From positions 3,834,534-3,898,533 of the forward strand of contig NC_087065.1 in NCBI RefSeq assembly GCF_963678635.1: a stretch of DNA of 64,000 nt, read 5' to 3'. The position numbers and the translations under genes were made by a program. This DNA is from Symsagittifera roscoffensis. Lineage: Eukaryota; Xenacoelomorpha; Acoela; Convolutidae. The notes below the pieces were generated by a model. The model was not told the DNA's origin and made no database searches. It saw only the letters and a list, made by a program, of their open reading frames with translations. This document shows, one piece after another, positions 1 through 9,446 of this stretch. Positions within the stretch are counted from its first letter, which is position 1, and each line of letters begins with the position of its first letter.

Positions 1-372
1 GCTGAGAGGTTTACCATGGGAATTGTATGCAGCGTAGTGAAGGCTAATGAGCTCGGTATTGACAAATCGATACGATAAATAGAGAAGTAAACAAATAGTC
101 ATATCCAAAACAGTTTGAATCTTCAAAGATATAGTCCCTCCTATGGCAGAAAAATCGGGTGGTTGAATATCCCCGGACAGTCACGCCAACTCATGTTGTA
201 CCGGGGTGAACTTTACGAAATTATGTGGAGTGATACTAGAGATGATTTGACCCGGGCATGCAAAAAGCCGGACCCACCCGACCCCCCGGGGCCGAGTGAT
301 AACGGTTCCCGGAAGTGCAAATGGCCCCACCGGAAATCCTTAACTACTGGTCCGATTGAGCTCATTTTTAGG

Positions 373-1218
373 TATGTGGTAGCCCTAGGTGAGGAAAGCT
401 TAAGTTTGAAGTTTCGGAACCCCAAGGTTATCCCGGCCCAATTTACGCTCTAAACAAACAAACCACCACACGACTTCCGGAGGCTATTTCTCGACCCCCA
501 GTGATCCTAGGGAGCTGAAACTTACAGGGATGATATATAGTGACATGGTCTATCGTATGTAAGGGCGATGGCCCGATTGGGTGATAATGACACGGGGTAT
601 TAGCACTTGGGAAAACTACCCCCTGGAGTTGTTATAGGCATTTTGAGCAAAATACTGAGCTAGGGCATATCGATTTTATGGCTTTAATGTGTAGTATGAC
701 CCACCCTGAAAAAAGGGTCCCTGTAAGTCTTAGTTCCCAGTTGACCCACCAGGTGCTAATTGACCTTTCCCGGGAAAAGCGATAAAGGACCTAATAAACT
801 GAATAACTTAGGAAGTAATTGTCGGATATGGATGGTTATTGGTAGGCATGACCCTCATATGACCTCAAACCGAATATGTGAGATTTAACCGCGGTTGACC
901 CCGGGTGACCTTTAATTGATTTTTTGGATTTTAGCCCAAAACCCCCTAAATTAACACCGGAAAATAGCTCAAATTATATGTTTTGTAATTAGTGGGGCTC
1001 ATTGACGATTTTATGGATCTGGGAACATTGATTTGCATGTATGCTGAATTGATTAGGCATTTCTGCGAAACCGATAGAATATCTTGGCTTAATGTATAAT
1101 GGTATGTTGTTTGAAGTATTAGGAGTGAGCTAAGCAAACATTGGGCTCAATCTGACTTGGTGAATGAACTACAAACAGAAATGCGTCAACGGCACAGAAA
1201 AGTAGTCACATACTTATT
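373..1218. repeat. 846-bp tandem duplication, copy 1
   Basis: The sequence from 373 is repeated directly from 1219 with a constant offset of 846 bases. The stretches I compared by eye were identical, including the two 63-codon minus-strand frames at 946-1137 and 1792-1983. The junction shares only the two bases TA with the outer boundary, as expected for an end-joining or replication-slip duplication. Near-identity means it is very young, or an assembly artefact. Confidence 0.95.
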
Positions 1219-2066
1219 TATGTGGTAGCCCTAGGTGAGGAAAGCTTAAGTTTGAAGTTTCGGAACCCCAAGGTTATCCCGGCCCAATTTACGCTCTAAA
1301 CAAACAAACCACCACACGACTTCCGGAGGCTATTTCTCGACCCCCAGTGATCCTAGGGAGCTGAAACTTACAGGGATGATATATAGTGACATGGTCTATC
1401 GTATGTAAGGGCGATGGCCCGATTGGGTGATAATGACACGGGGTATTAGCACTTGGGAAAACTACCCCCTGGAGTTGTTATAGGCATTTTGAGCAAAATA
1501 CTGAGCTAGGGCATATCGATTTTATGGCTTTAATGTGTAGTATGACCCACCCTGAAAAAAGGGTCCCTGTAAGTCTTAGTTCCCAGTTGACCCACCAGGT
1601 GCTAATTGACCTTTCCCGGGAAAAGCGATAAAGGACCTAATAAACTGAATAACTTAGGAAGTAATTGTCGGATATGGATGGTTATTGGTAGGCATGACCC
1701 TCATATGACCTCAAACCGAATATGTGAGATTTAACCGCGGTTGACCCCGGGTGACCTTTAATTGATTTTTTGGATTTTAGCCCAAAACCCCCTAAATTAA
1801 CACCGGAAAATAGCTCAAATTATATGTTTTGTAATTAGTGGGGCTCATTGACGATTTTATGGATCTGGGAACATTGATTTGCATGTATGCTGAATTGATT
1901 AGGCATTTCTGCGAAACCGATAGAATATCTTGGCTTAATGTATAATGGTATGTTGTTTGAAGTATTAGGAGTGAGCTAAGCAAACATTGGGCTCAATCTG
2001 ACTTGGTGAATGAACTACAAACAGAAATGCGTCAACGGCACAGAAAAGTAGTCACATACTTATTTA
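1219..2066. repeat. 846-bp tandem duplication, copy 2
   Basis: Second direct copy of the unit at 373-1218. Sequence after 2066 (GCTATATAGG) is unique again. No coding content is evident. Confidence 0.95.
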
Positions 2067-2477
2067 GCTATATAGGCAAGGGAATAGGGAATTAACTAAT
2101 CTAAATGTTAGGATCGTACAGGATATTCCATTGGCTTCTGGGGGATGTTTTTTCTGCTCAATTGGACCCGGCTTACGTAAGGGAACGGCTAAACACGAAG
2201 ATCGATTAGGTTGGAATTTGAATAGGTTATTTATGGGAATTTTTGGATTATGATGAACGGGAAATTAAGTTCAATGGGATTGTATCCTAGTCATGGGAGA
2301 AGGTAAAAGTTACGGGAAAACTAAATAAAGTCCTTGGGCGTTTTGATATGTAAATATAACTTGAATTATATGAAGTTGAAGTTGCACTTGTTATTTGTTT
2401 AGCATAGCTTTGATTGGCTTTTAAAGTAATGTGATCGTGCTGGAACTAAGAACTTAAACGCTGCGTAGGAGGCACTT

Positions 2478-2611
2478 AAGTAAATGTTAAGACCTATACG
2501 GGATGTCGGATCTCTAACTAAAACTAGGAGTAAACAGACATAAGAAGTAAATGTTAAGACCTATTCGGGATGTCGGATCTCTAACTAAAACTAGGAGTAA
2601 ACAGACGTAAA
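2478..2611. repeat. 67-bp direct repeat, two copies
   Basis: Two adjacent copies of a 67-base unit start at 2478 and 2545, each beginning AAGTAAATGTTAAGACC. They differ at only a few bases. It is another local tandem duplication in the GC-richer region. Confidence 0.9.
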
Positions 2612-3010
2612 GTGAGAACGAAAGTTGACAAAGACTAAGCAAGTCGGTTATAAAAAATTACGAAAACCTTAACGGAACAACTTCGTGAAAGTTGTTAATT
2701 TATCGGGTGAGGTGATTTTTTTAGGTACTTTCGGGGATAAATCGTAGTTAAGTGGGATAACTCTGGGAAGATAGTAAAGAGTGAAATAATGATAAATCGT
2801 TGGAGGCAGTCAGTTGGTTAATAATAATCGCGGACCCTTTTCCTTAATTGAACGATTAATTTATATTTCAGCCAGTTATAGGCTACTCTGTATCTGGTTA
2901 TATTCATTCTCATTATTGGAATTGTTGTTGCGATCGACTATTGATTGACGGGCAAAATACAGTCGAAGGAGCAGAAACCGAGGGGCAAGCAGCATAGTAC
3001 AGTACAGAGC

Positions 3011-3120
3011 AGCCAACCACCAAATCAACCCTTTTGGGATTGTAAACAGTACTGGGAATCGGTTGCTCCGCTGACCTCAGTACCAAAGGGAACATATTGC
3101 GACGGTGTGAAATAGCAAGC
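3011..3120 (+). repeat. Dispersed repeat with an internal dyad
   Basis: This segment resembles 39960-40055: both have CCCTTTNGGGATTGT, then AGTACTG, a spacer, and CAGTACYAAAGGG. The two ends are imperfect reverse complements of each other, so each copy can fold. The minus-strand frame over it (2913-3173) is probably not a gene. Confidence 0.6.
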
Positions 3121-3964
3121 GAGACCGGCCTAGAAATGTTGTGATTTTCCTCAGTGTTTATACCATTCAACATTACACAAAATTTAGATATCCTTGCCAG
3201 AAAATGAAGCCGAAACGAACTTTGTTGACATCTTAGCTTTTTGATTAAATCAGTTTTAAAAAAGTTTTATGGTGTAGTGAAATTCAATCCCGAGCAGAGC
3301 AACTATAGAGATAATCACATTTTAAAATAAAACTCACCTTATTCTTAACGTCTTTTACGCAGCCACATTTTCTCGACACCAAAAAATTGAATCATTTCAT
3401 TTCGGTCGCATTCTCGACTGAATTTGAATTGCCACTAGCTTAGCTCATTACCATGTATCTCAAAATCCGATTCACATTCGGTAATCTCATCAAAACTTAC
3501 ATACTTAATCAAAAATTACATATTGTTTGTTACAACTGGGAAAAGATTCGTTTTCTAGTAGAACCGCAGTAATAACTAGAAAGCGGACACTCAAAAGCCA
3601 GTTATTCAGAATCACTGTATTTGAAGACCACAATTTCAATTCAATAGGCTTCAAGCAGTTTTAATATCAACGTTGCTAGTAAGTTCAGTTCATTCATCAG
3701 GGCTTTAACTTGGTTGCAGTTAGCCAGTTTTCAGAAAGATGGGTGTTTCATTTGTAACTGCTTGTGCTTCTTTTCATAGCTGTCTTTTTTGCGTTCTAAA
3801 ACACAAAATTTTCCCTTGACAAATGTATTTAGTTTTTATAAGAACACCCGATCTGAGCAAAAACGATTGATATAACATACTTCCAATCTTTTTGAGTCAA
3901 AATTTTTTAATTTGTTTCTGGTGATATAGTCTGACTTGGTGTGAAAAAATGAATACATTATCAT

Positions 3965-4200
3965 GCCATCCCCCTCGTAGATTCGACTACCCAAAGAGTC
4001 CCCCCTTCGATTCTAATTTTCTACCTCCATTTTTGGCTGGATGGCCCTAATTTTTATCAAAATGTTCCTTTGAAGCCAATATATACTAATTTTTAGAGGA
4101 AGCGCGCGCCGAAAAATTCAACTTTCTGGTCATAATCGTCCAAAAAGTGCCTAAAAACGCCTCCTTTTGAGCCCTTTTTGACCTGTTTTCTCAACAATTT
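3965..4200 (-). repeat. G-tract element family, fragment
   Basis: Read on the minus strand this shares with 31930-32240 the words CGGCGCGCGC and AGTATATATTGGC. With 59235-59605 it shares an end of the form AAGGGGGGAC followed by TTTGGGT and CGAATC. The poly-G head of the family is not present here. Confidence 0.55.
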
Positions 4201-4215
4201 GCCATGAAGAATTGA

Positions 4216-4338
4216 CAGCGTCCTTCAAACAGTCCATCAAAAATACCATCCAATCAGCATCCTTCAAACAGTCCACCAAAAATACCTTCCAATCAGAATC
4301 CTTCAAAAAATAGCATCCTAATCAGCGTCCTTCAAAAC
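4216..4338 (+). repeat. 39-bp tandem repeat, about three units
   Basis: Units starting at 4216, 4255 and 4294 share the form CAGCRTCCTTCAAACAGTCC with a trailing ATACCWTCCAAT, followed by a truncated unit at 4323. It is a non-coding minisatellite just downstream of the last visible CAP-Gly exon. Confidence 0.85.
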
Positions 4339-4467
4339 TAACTTATTTTTCATTGCTGAATTATTTGATTAATAAACAAAATTTTTGCACATTCGGTCTT
4401 GGGATTACCCTGAATGTTAGCTGGACAGTCTGCAATTTCTATCCAATTGGAGGTCAAATTAGTTTAC

Positions 4468-4577
4468 CTGGTCTCGTTCGGTGGATATGATTTGCTGGTA
4501 GGGTACAAATACGCCTCTGTTAGGTCGGGTTGAAAAGTAGCGCACATTTCCAATACTGCCGTCACAGTAACCGGACG
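4468..4577 (-). CDS. CAP-Gly gene, exon 6 (C-terminal half of the CAP-Gly domain)
   Basis: A 110-base exon framed by a good acceptor (TTTGTTTCAG at 4587-4578) and donor (CAG|GTAAAC at 4468/4467). It encodes 36 residues that read as the second half of a CAP-Gly domain: SGYCDGSIGNVRYF, then RPNRGVFVPYQQI. The CDGS.G.VRYF and RGVFV positions match the family. The usual GKNDG loop, which contacts EEY/F tails of tubulin and EB proteins, is GYCDG here, so two key positions are changed. The first two bases complete the codon left open by exon 5, giving Ala. If the donor is not used, the frame ends three codons later (VN, then TAA at 4461-4459), so this may be the terminal exon. A further exon left of 4460 is also possible; I did not find one. 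Exon call strong, gene end uncertain. Confidence 0.85.
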
Positions 4578-5510
4578 CTGAAACAAATTTGCATTTTTTT
4601 CTCGAGTTCAGTCCTCGATTGTTACTACAAAACTACATAAAGCTCCATAAAATTTCATTATGGCTTATAACTTTTCAATTAATTCGAATAAATTTGAAAG
4701 GTTTTATGAGGTTTCACGAACAAACTTTCAGAAAATTTCGCTAATTGGCAAAACTGAAAACAAAGCAAAAGTTACAGAAACATTTTGTGAGATTTGTCAA
4801 GTATTTTTTCTTTTTTTATTGTTCTAAGCATTGAATAACACATAAACGCTTTTGCTATTGCAGATAATACCAATTCTATCAGGATGGGCCCACTTCAAAT
4901 TTCAAAATTTTAGAAAATAATAAAACAAAACTGCTGAACAGTACAATTGCTTTTTTACACGATTTAGATTTTTAGATTTATATTTAGCCGAATACAAAGT
5001 TTTTCAGGGCAAATTTTTTCAGATTTTATCGAGATTTTTGTCAAAACTGTGGATTTTAAGCTCCTCAAAATGAGTGAATAAATAGATTTATATGCTAAAT
5101 AACAACCAAAAATTATTTGAGGGCCTCAGTCAAAAATGATTGCATCAAAACTATTGAAGGTGTTTAGGGTGATGAAAGGAGTAAAGTTTTTGACCGGGAT
5201 CATCCGCAGCCAACGGTTGATTAAAGTTTCCCGAGATTTCATTACAAAGTTTCATGTTCTATTTTGACGACGCCTCTTTGCAATTCTTTTTCACTTTCTG
5301 ACTGGAGCACATTAATTTGCTCTATCTATAAAGCAGATGGTTTCTAGTACTGAAAGTATTTGCTTTATTTTTAAATGGCATTAAAAAAATAAAAGCTCCA
5401 CGCGTATAGTTTAATCTTTCAAACCGACCGCGCACTCAAACTGTTAAGTCTTTGAAAACAAAGCGTTTGTGTACTACCTTGAAAAAGTGAACAATTTTTT
5501 AACAAAGCTT

Positions 5511-5520
5511 TTTATAATAC
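5511..5520 (+). promoter_or_regulatory. Possible TATA box of the Rab-like gene
   Basis: TTTATAATAC lies about 55 bases before the ATG at 5570. That spacing would give a leader of roughly 25-30 bases. AT-rich surroundings make chance occurrence quite possible. Confidence 0.3.
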
Positions 5521-5569
5521 GTTTCAAATAGTACGCTGCTCAAAACATATAATTCAAATATCAGATATA

Positions 5570-6235
5570 ATGCCGCCTTTGACTAGCATGTCGTTGCAAG
5601 AATCCACAAACGACCCAATTTTCATGAACGCCGATTTATTCACAACGCGCCCCGTTTTAAGTATCGCTGTCTTGGGCGTAGCGAAAACAGGAAAGTCCTC
5701 CTTCATCAGCAACGTGACGAAAGATTTCAACCCGAGTCGGAAATCCGACAAAGACATTACGACGAAAAGACGAATCGAGCGTCGCGAGGATTCGGAGAAC
5801 GAGTTCGTTAAGCTTTGTATGTACGAGACGAATTCAATCGAAAGATTTCACGCCATTACTAAAGGCTACCACAGAAAATGGGACATCGTTTTTATACTTT
5901 ATAACACGAACTTCGGGTATTCGCTGAAGCGAGCGGTCAAATGGGTTAAAGACATCCGAAGTCACGGACCCCAAAACCCGAAGTTGGTTCTTGTCGAGAA
6001 CACTTTTGAAATCGAGTACTCGTCTCAGTTAAGCGACCTCGAAAGACAGGAGCTCAACACTGAATTGATCAATCAAAGGGTCGATAAAATTAGTGGATTC
6101 TCATTGGACCATGAAGAGCCAATAGCATCGGTCCTACAGAAGGTGGTCGATGAAAAAATATTACACGGTGAAAGTGAAACCGCCTCAAAAACAGAAGCGG
6201 CTAGAGCAACTGAGACAATGGAGAAAGAACAATAA
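5570..6235 (+). CDS. Intronless Rab-like protein with degenerate GTPase motifs
   Basis: A 221-codon single-exon frame. The fold is recognisable as Ras/Rab: P-loop GVAKTGKSS at residues 36-44, a switch II equivalent around 86-93 (ETNSIERFHAI, where Rabs have DTAGQERF), then DIVFILYNTNFGYSLK and WVKDIRSHGP, then PKLVLVENTFEIE where Rabs have VGNKxDLE. The Walker B/G3 Asp-Thr-Ala-Gly and the G4 Asn-Lys-x-Asp are therefore lost while the phosphate-binding loop is kept. The C-terminus (ending TMEKEQ) has no prenylation cysteines, so membrane anchoring of the usual kind is not expected. The frame is GC-richer than its surroundings and has AATAAA 60 bases past the stop, so it looks like a real, maintained gene. 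Lack of introns and nesting in an intron of the CAP-Gly gene on the opposite strand suggest a retrocopy (inference). A second Met at 5588 is an alternative start. Nucleotide binding or a pseudo-GTPase role cannot be decided from sequence. Confidence 0.8.
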   Translation: MPPLTSMSLQESTNDPIFMNADLFTTRPVLSIAVLGVAKTGKSSFISNVTKDFNPSRKSDKDITTKRRIERREDSENEFVKLCMYETNSIERFHAITKGYHRKWDIVFILYNTNFGYSLKRAVKWVKDIRSHGPQNPKLVLVENTFEIEYSSQLSDLERQELNTELINQRVDKISGFSLDHEEPIASVLQKVVDEKILHGESETASKTEAARATETMEKEQ

Positions 6236-6294
6236 TTAAACACCGTGGAAAAAAAACACTTGAAAACTATTTTAAGTGTAGAATTACTTTTTTT

Positions 6295-6300
6295 AATAAA
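6295..6300 (+). promoter_or_regulatory. Poly(A) signal of the Rab-like gene
   Basis: AATAAA 60 bases after the stop codon of the Rab-like frame. Spacing is suitable for a short 3' UTR. Confidence 0.6.
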
Positions 6301-6701
6301 GCTTTATTGAAGAGTTTCATTTGGAAAACTGCTCAAAACTTTTTCAAGTTATCAATTTTCATTCGTCGGAACGCTCAAAGAAGCATATTTCTATCGTACT
6401 TTCAAGTTGATTGGCACTTGTCACCAAATTAAGAAGCTTTCGCAAATGTTAAATATCAATGCGGACCATGATGATGTTCATCTTTCATTTTTTGAAATTG
6501 TGGTTTGTTCATAACAAAAAACAGTTTATAGTAAAAATGGAACAACTTTGACTTGAAGCCTAATGTTTTTTTTTGTGGAATTGTTTCATAGAAAAAATTT
6601 TATTTTCGCAGCTGAAAACGCCTCAAGAAAAGTATGGTATCTAGGTCTTCAATTTTTGAAATGGTAATGCTCAACGTCAACGATATTTCCAACAGTTTGA
6701 C

Positions 6702-6955
6702 TTAGCAACAGTAAGGCGTTCACTTTGTGATTGTCAGATTGTGTAATCAATCCTCTGACTTGGCAAAATAGTGTGGAAGGACGAACTCACACTTGACCTC
6801 TAGCTTCAGGTCTACCACAGCCTGACTGGTTAAGTTGCAAAAGTGGCACCACGGGAAATTTTTAGACTCAAGAAACCGATCTTGAGTCGCAAAGCGGCCT
6901 TGAGTCGCACTCAACAACTAACTCAGACAGGAATGATTGAGATAGTGAGTGGATG
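6702..6955 (+). mobile_element. tRNA-derived SINE, degraded copy
   Basis: Matches the minus-strand element at 15583-15916 over most of its length: CAGTAAGGCGTTCACTTT, a degraded B-box region, then CACTTGACCTC, TTCAGGTCTACCAC, CTTGAGTCGCA and CTCAGACAGGAATG. Its B box is decayed (TAATCAATCC) compared with the other copy. It is older than the 15.6-kb copy and lies in an intron of the CAP-Gly gene. Confidence 0.75.
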
Positions 6956-7014
6956 CGTCTGTTTTTTTCTCATCCGCGATACTTTTGTCTTTGTATTTTT
7001 TTGCTTCACTTTTA

Positions 7015-7306
7015 TTGAGACGCTATTAACGCGTAAGCGGAGAGTTAATCCGTCTTAGAAATCGTTCCAAATTGGTTAAAAGAAGCTTATTTGCCATAAT
7101 TGATTTGTTACAAGGAGCAAAATCTATCTTTTTGTACTTTATATGGCGTGTGGGGGGATGATTTTCATAACAAATTTCAAATTTTAGAAAAAATTCATTT
7201 TGTTTTTTCTTACATTTAATTTTTTAATGTTATTACTGCTCCACAAAACCTTAAAAGGCAGTCGGAACATTCAGGGCTTCGCCCTGATACGAGCAGTCTT
7301 GTTATG
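7015..7306 (+). repeat. Hairpin-ended dispersed repeat, copy 1
   Basis: Shares in order GCGTAAGCGGAG, TCGTTCCAAATTGG, GGCGTGTGGGGGGATGATTT and GGCAGTCGG with copies at 16432-16876, 24354-24798 (both minus) and 30477-30955 (minus). Its right end carries a perfect hairpin, TCAGGGC-TTC-GCCCTGA, followed closely by the ATT microsatellite. No coding capacity, so a non-autonomous element is likely; family unknown. Confidence 0.75.
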
Positions 7307-7494
7307 TTTGTTATTATTATGATTTTTATTTGTATTATTAATATTATTATGATTATTATTTGTATTATTACTAGTATTATGATTATTATTTTTATTATGA
7401 TTATTATTACGATTATTTTATTAATATTATTATGATTATTAGTATGGTTATTATTTGTATTATTACTATTACTAGTATTATTTTATTAATATTA

Positions 7495-7547
<53 letters not shown>

Positions 7548-7573
7548 TTCATTATTATTTTATTATTATTATC
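7307..7573. repeat. (ATT)n microsatellite
   Basis: Imperfect ATT/TTA repeat of about 265 bases with a perfect run of about 50 bases around 7499-7548. It starts where the hairpin-ended repeat stops, which suggests it grew from that element's tail. Confidence 0.95.
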
Positions 7574-7627
7574 AAGTAGTAATTTAGACGGGGAGTGCGT
7601 ACTTTCTGATGTAAAAAAATGTGTGAC

Positions 7628-7764
7628 CTGTGTGTGGAGTGTGGAGTTCGACTCCTGCGTAGACTGAGTAGGGGTCTGAGGAGCAGCCTATGTGTCCAAT
7701 ATATCTCACATGTCCACCCCTCCCATCCACCAGTCGCACTCTCTCGTCCAGCACAAGACCCAGT
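7628..7764 (-). CDS. CAP-Gly gene, exon 5 (N-terminal half of the CAP-Gly domain)
   Basis: A 137-base exon between acceptor TTTTGTAG at 7765 and donor CAG|GTCACA at 7628/7627. It reads LVLDERVRLVDGRGGHVRYI, then GHIGC and YSVYAGVELHTPHT. This is the first half of a CAP-Gly domain: the family pattern is V(G)xRV, then G.VRYIG, then W.GVEL..P. The conserved Trp before GVEL is Tyr here. Phase fits on both sides: the first base completes an AA-A Lys codon from exon 4, and the last G is completed by CG of exon 6. CAP-Gly domains bind C-terminal EEY/F-type tails of alpha-tubulin and EB proteins and target proteins to microtubules. The family match is clear; the binding specificity is open given the changes in this exon and the next. 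Confidence 0.85.
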
Positions 7765-8099
7765 CTACAAAAGATAGCAAAATTCATTCAATTATTTTTG
7801 AGCTACCAGTTTTTATTTTAAAAAACAAGAAAAGTAGGCTGCTGGGCATGTACCATAGGCTATTCAGACCATAGCTTTTATTAATTGGTAACAAAAAAAA
7901 CCAATAAAATCGGTAACAAAAAATTCAAAAAACAAAAATTTAACATTATTCAAAATTTTTGTGACACTGACGCGGGTTATATTATTCTTTGAAATTTATA
8001 AATTGGTTGTGTGAATTGGCGTCGCAGAATAAATTATTACTGCGTCAGCTTATTTTCGCAGTGTTTAGAAACAATAAACACCAGCATAGATCAGACGAA

Positions 8100-8139
8100 G
8101 ACAACTCTGGGCCATCGATGACAACTCTGGGCCATCGAC
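8100..8139. repeat. 20-bp tandem duplication
   Basis: ACAACTCTGGGCCATCGA occurs twice in a row with a 20-base period, in intron 4 of the CAP-Gly gene. Confidence 0.9.
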
Positions 8140-8341
8140 TCAAACCGGGAGTTCAAATATATAAATAAGAAAACAAAAAGATCCTTTTCTAAAACATAAT
8201 TTCTCAAAATCAAGGCTTCACTCTTTAGCTGAAATTCATCTGAGCATCCAAAACATCGGACCACTTTTTCTCGACACTGAGACAACTTTTCAATTTTTTT
8301 TCTAGAAACTCACGACCAAGATGAGTTTCAATGTGATGCTA

Positions 8342-8393
8342 CAAATGACCCAAAACCAGTTTTTCTTCAAATGACCCAAAACCAGTTTTTCTT
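8342..8393. repeat. 26-bp tandem duplication
   Basis: Two adjacent perfect copies of a 26-base unit beginning CAAATGACCCAAAACCAG (starts 8342 and 8368). Confidence 0.95.
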
Positions 8394-8498
8394 CAAGTGT
8401 CTAAAATTGGGTGGAAAATCTGCGCCCTAGTGCCTTCTTCCCGTTTGGTGAAACGGTCGGAACAGTAAACGGATCTACTTAACAAGCCCCACACTATG

Positions 8499-8682
8499 GA
8501 ATCTACTTAACAATCTCCCCTATGAATAATTACAGCTAATTAGCACAGAACTTTCTATTGCAACTTCTAATTTTGATGCATTCTGATTGGTCGAAAATTT
8601 GTGACAGTTTTAATCTACATACAATCGCCACCCCCCCCCCCCCCCTACCGTTCTAAAAAGGGGGAGATTGTTTAGTAGATCC
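8499..8682. mobile_element. Small MITE-like element with 22-bp inverted ends
   Basis: The left end GAATCTACTTAACAATCTCC (from 8499) is nearly the reverse complement of the right end, which finishes GATTGTTTAGTAGATCC at 8682. An extra direct copy of the left end, GGATCTACTTAACAAGCCCC, lies just outside at 8471-8490. A 15-base C tract is inside. No target duplication is obvious. The element sits about 65 bases from the donor of exon 4. Confidence 0.5.
8631..8645. repeat. Poly-C tract, 15 bases
   Basis: Uninterrupted run of 15 C on the plus strand, inside the small inverted-repeat element. Confidence 0.95.
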
Positions 8683-8746
8683 CAATAAACTTCATGTGAA
8701 GAAAGAAATATCTTTTTTTCTGAAAAATGATTGATTGAAAACTGAC

Positions 8747-8988
8747 TTCTCAATATCATGATTGACGTCATCTGGTCCCAGCGGTGCATGCTGGAACACG
8801 TATATACAAGCATCACATCTGCAGCCAATCATCGGAACCGGTGACGTCAGAACAGAAGGTTCTAAAAGTTTCGCGAAAGAGTGTGAGAGTGCTTCTGTTT
8901 CGGACTCTGCGTTGTCTGACATGGAGCTGTTTGAAATGGTGTGTTCGTTTGTGACTACTCGCGAGGGAAATGTCACTTTGGGCGGTAG
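8747..8988 (-). CDS. CAP-Gly gene, exon 4
   Basis: A 242-base exon with acceptor GTTTCAG at 8989 and donor GAA|GTCAGT at 8747/8746. It encodes an acidic/Ser-rich linker (SMSDNAESETEALSHSFAKL) leading to PLGPDDVNHDIEK, which joins directly to the CAP-Gly start. It begins in phase 0, matching exon 3, and ends with two bases that exon 5 completes to Lys. If the donor were skipped, the frame would run on to a stop at 8694-8692; the CAP-Gly exon in matching phase makes splicing the better model. No domain of its own. Confidence 0.7.
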
Positions 8989-9011
8989 CTGAAACCATTA
9001 AACCTTATGAC

Positions 9012-9300
9012 TTCCATTCATGAGCGGATCTAAGATTTTATCGAGTGGGGGGGGGGGGGGGCGGATTTTCAAAAAAAAATTTTGTCGACTTTTTTAAATT
9101 GACTAAATTGATTTTCCGAGCTCTTCTAAAGCACTAAAAATACCCTGTTTTGGCTAAATTTTCTGAATCGCAGGCAAATTTTTGAAAAACAGCCCTCAAA
9201 CTGGATGTGATAGATCTCATTATTGCAGAACTTTTTTTCAAAAAAGATCATCAAAAGCTAGCTGTTTAAAAAAAGTTATGTAAAAGAAAAAACAAACGAA
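9012..9300 (+). repeat. G-tract element family, copy with GCGGATCTA head
   Basis: Begins GAGCGGATCTAAGATTTTAT, followed by 15 G (9047-9061), then GTCGACTTTTTTAAATTGAC and GATTTTCCGAGCTCTTC. The same order appears on the minus strand from 59605 (GGGGCGGATCTAGCATTTTC, G24, GGTCGACCAAATTGATATTT) and, with a decayed head, at 31930. It is non-coding and lies in intron 3 of the CAP-Gly gene. A non-autonomous transposon is likely; superfamily not assigned. Confidence 0.7.
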
Positions 9301-9332
9301 GGCACCAGTTTTAAAAAAGAAAAATGACAGTT

Positions 9333-9382
9333 TTAATTGTGACGAGGGAAGGCAGACTTAATTGTGACGAGGGAAGGCAGAC
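9333..9382. repeat. 25-bp tandem duplication
   Basis: TTAATTGTGACGAGGGAAGG and its next five bases occur twice with a 25-base period. Confidence 0.95.
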
Positions 9383-9446
9383 AATCAACCTTGAGTCCAC
9401 CTTACTTTTCAAACAAAATTTTTAAAAAAACAGAAGACGGACTTAC

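Larger units (their letters stand above)
1..2900. other. GC-richer unclassified region
   Basis: This stretch is visibly richer in G and C than the rest of the window, with many CCCGGG, GACCC and CCGG words, and changes to the usual AT-rich texture near 2.9 kb. The longest reading frame, 115-453 plus (112 codons), shows no recognisable domain, and the duplicated unit runs through its end. I see no splice-supported gene. It could be the decayed or non-coding part of a mobile element, or sequence of a different origin; the nature is unknown. Confidence 0.4.
4578..7627 (-). other. Intron 5 of the CAP-Gly gene, hosting a nested gene and repeats
   Basis: This intron of about 3 kb separates the two halves of the CAP-Gly domain. 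It holds the plus-strand Rab-like gene (5570-6235), a tRNA-derived SINE (6702-6955), a hairpin-ended repeat (7015-7306) and a long ATT microsatellite (7307-7573). The donor at 7627 reads GTCACA, weaker than the others in this gene. Confidence 0.75.

Noticed and set aside
7307-7573. CRISPR-like or regulatory periodic array
   Set aside because: It is a simple ATT microsatellite in a eukaryotic intron.
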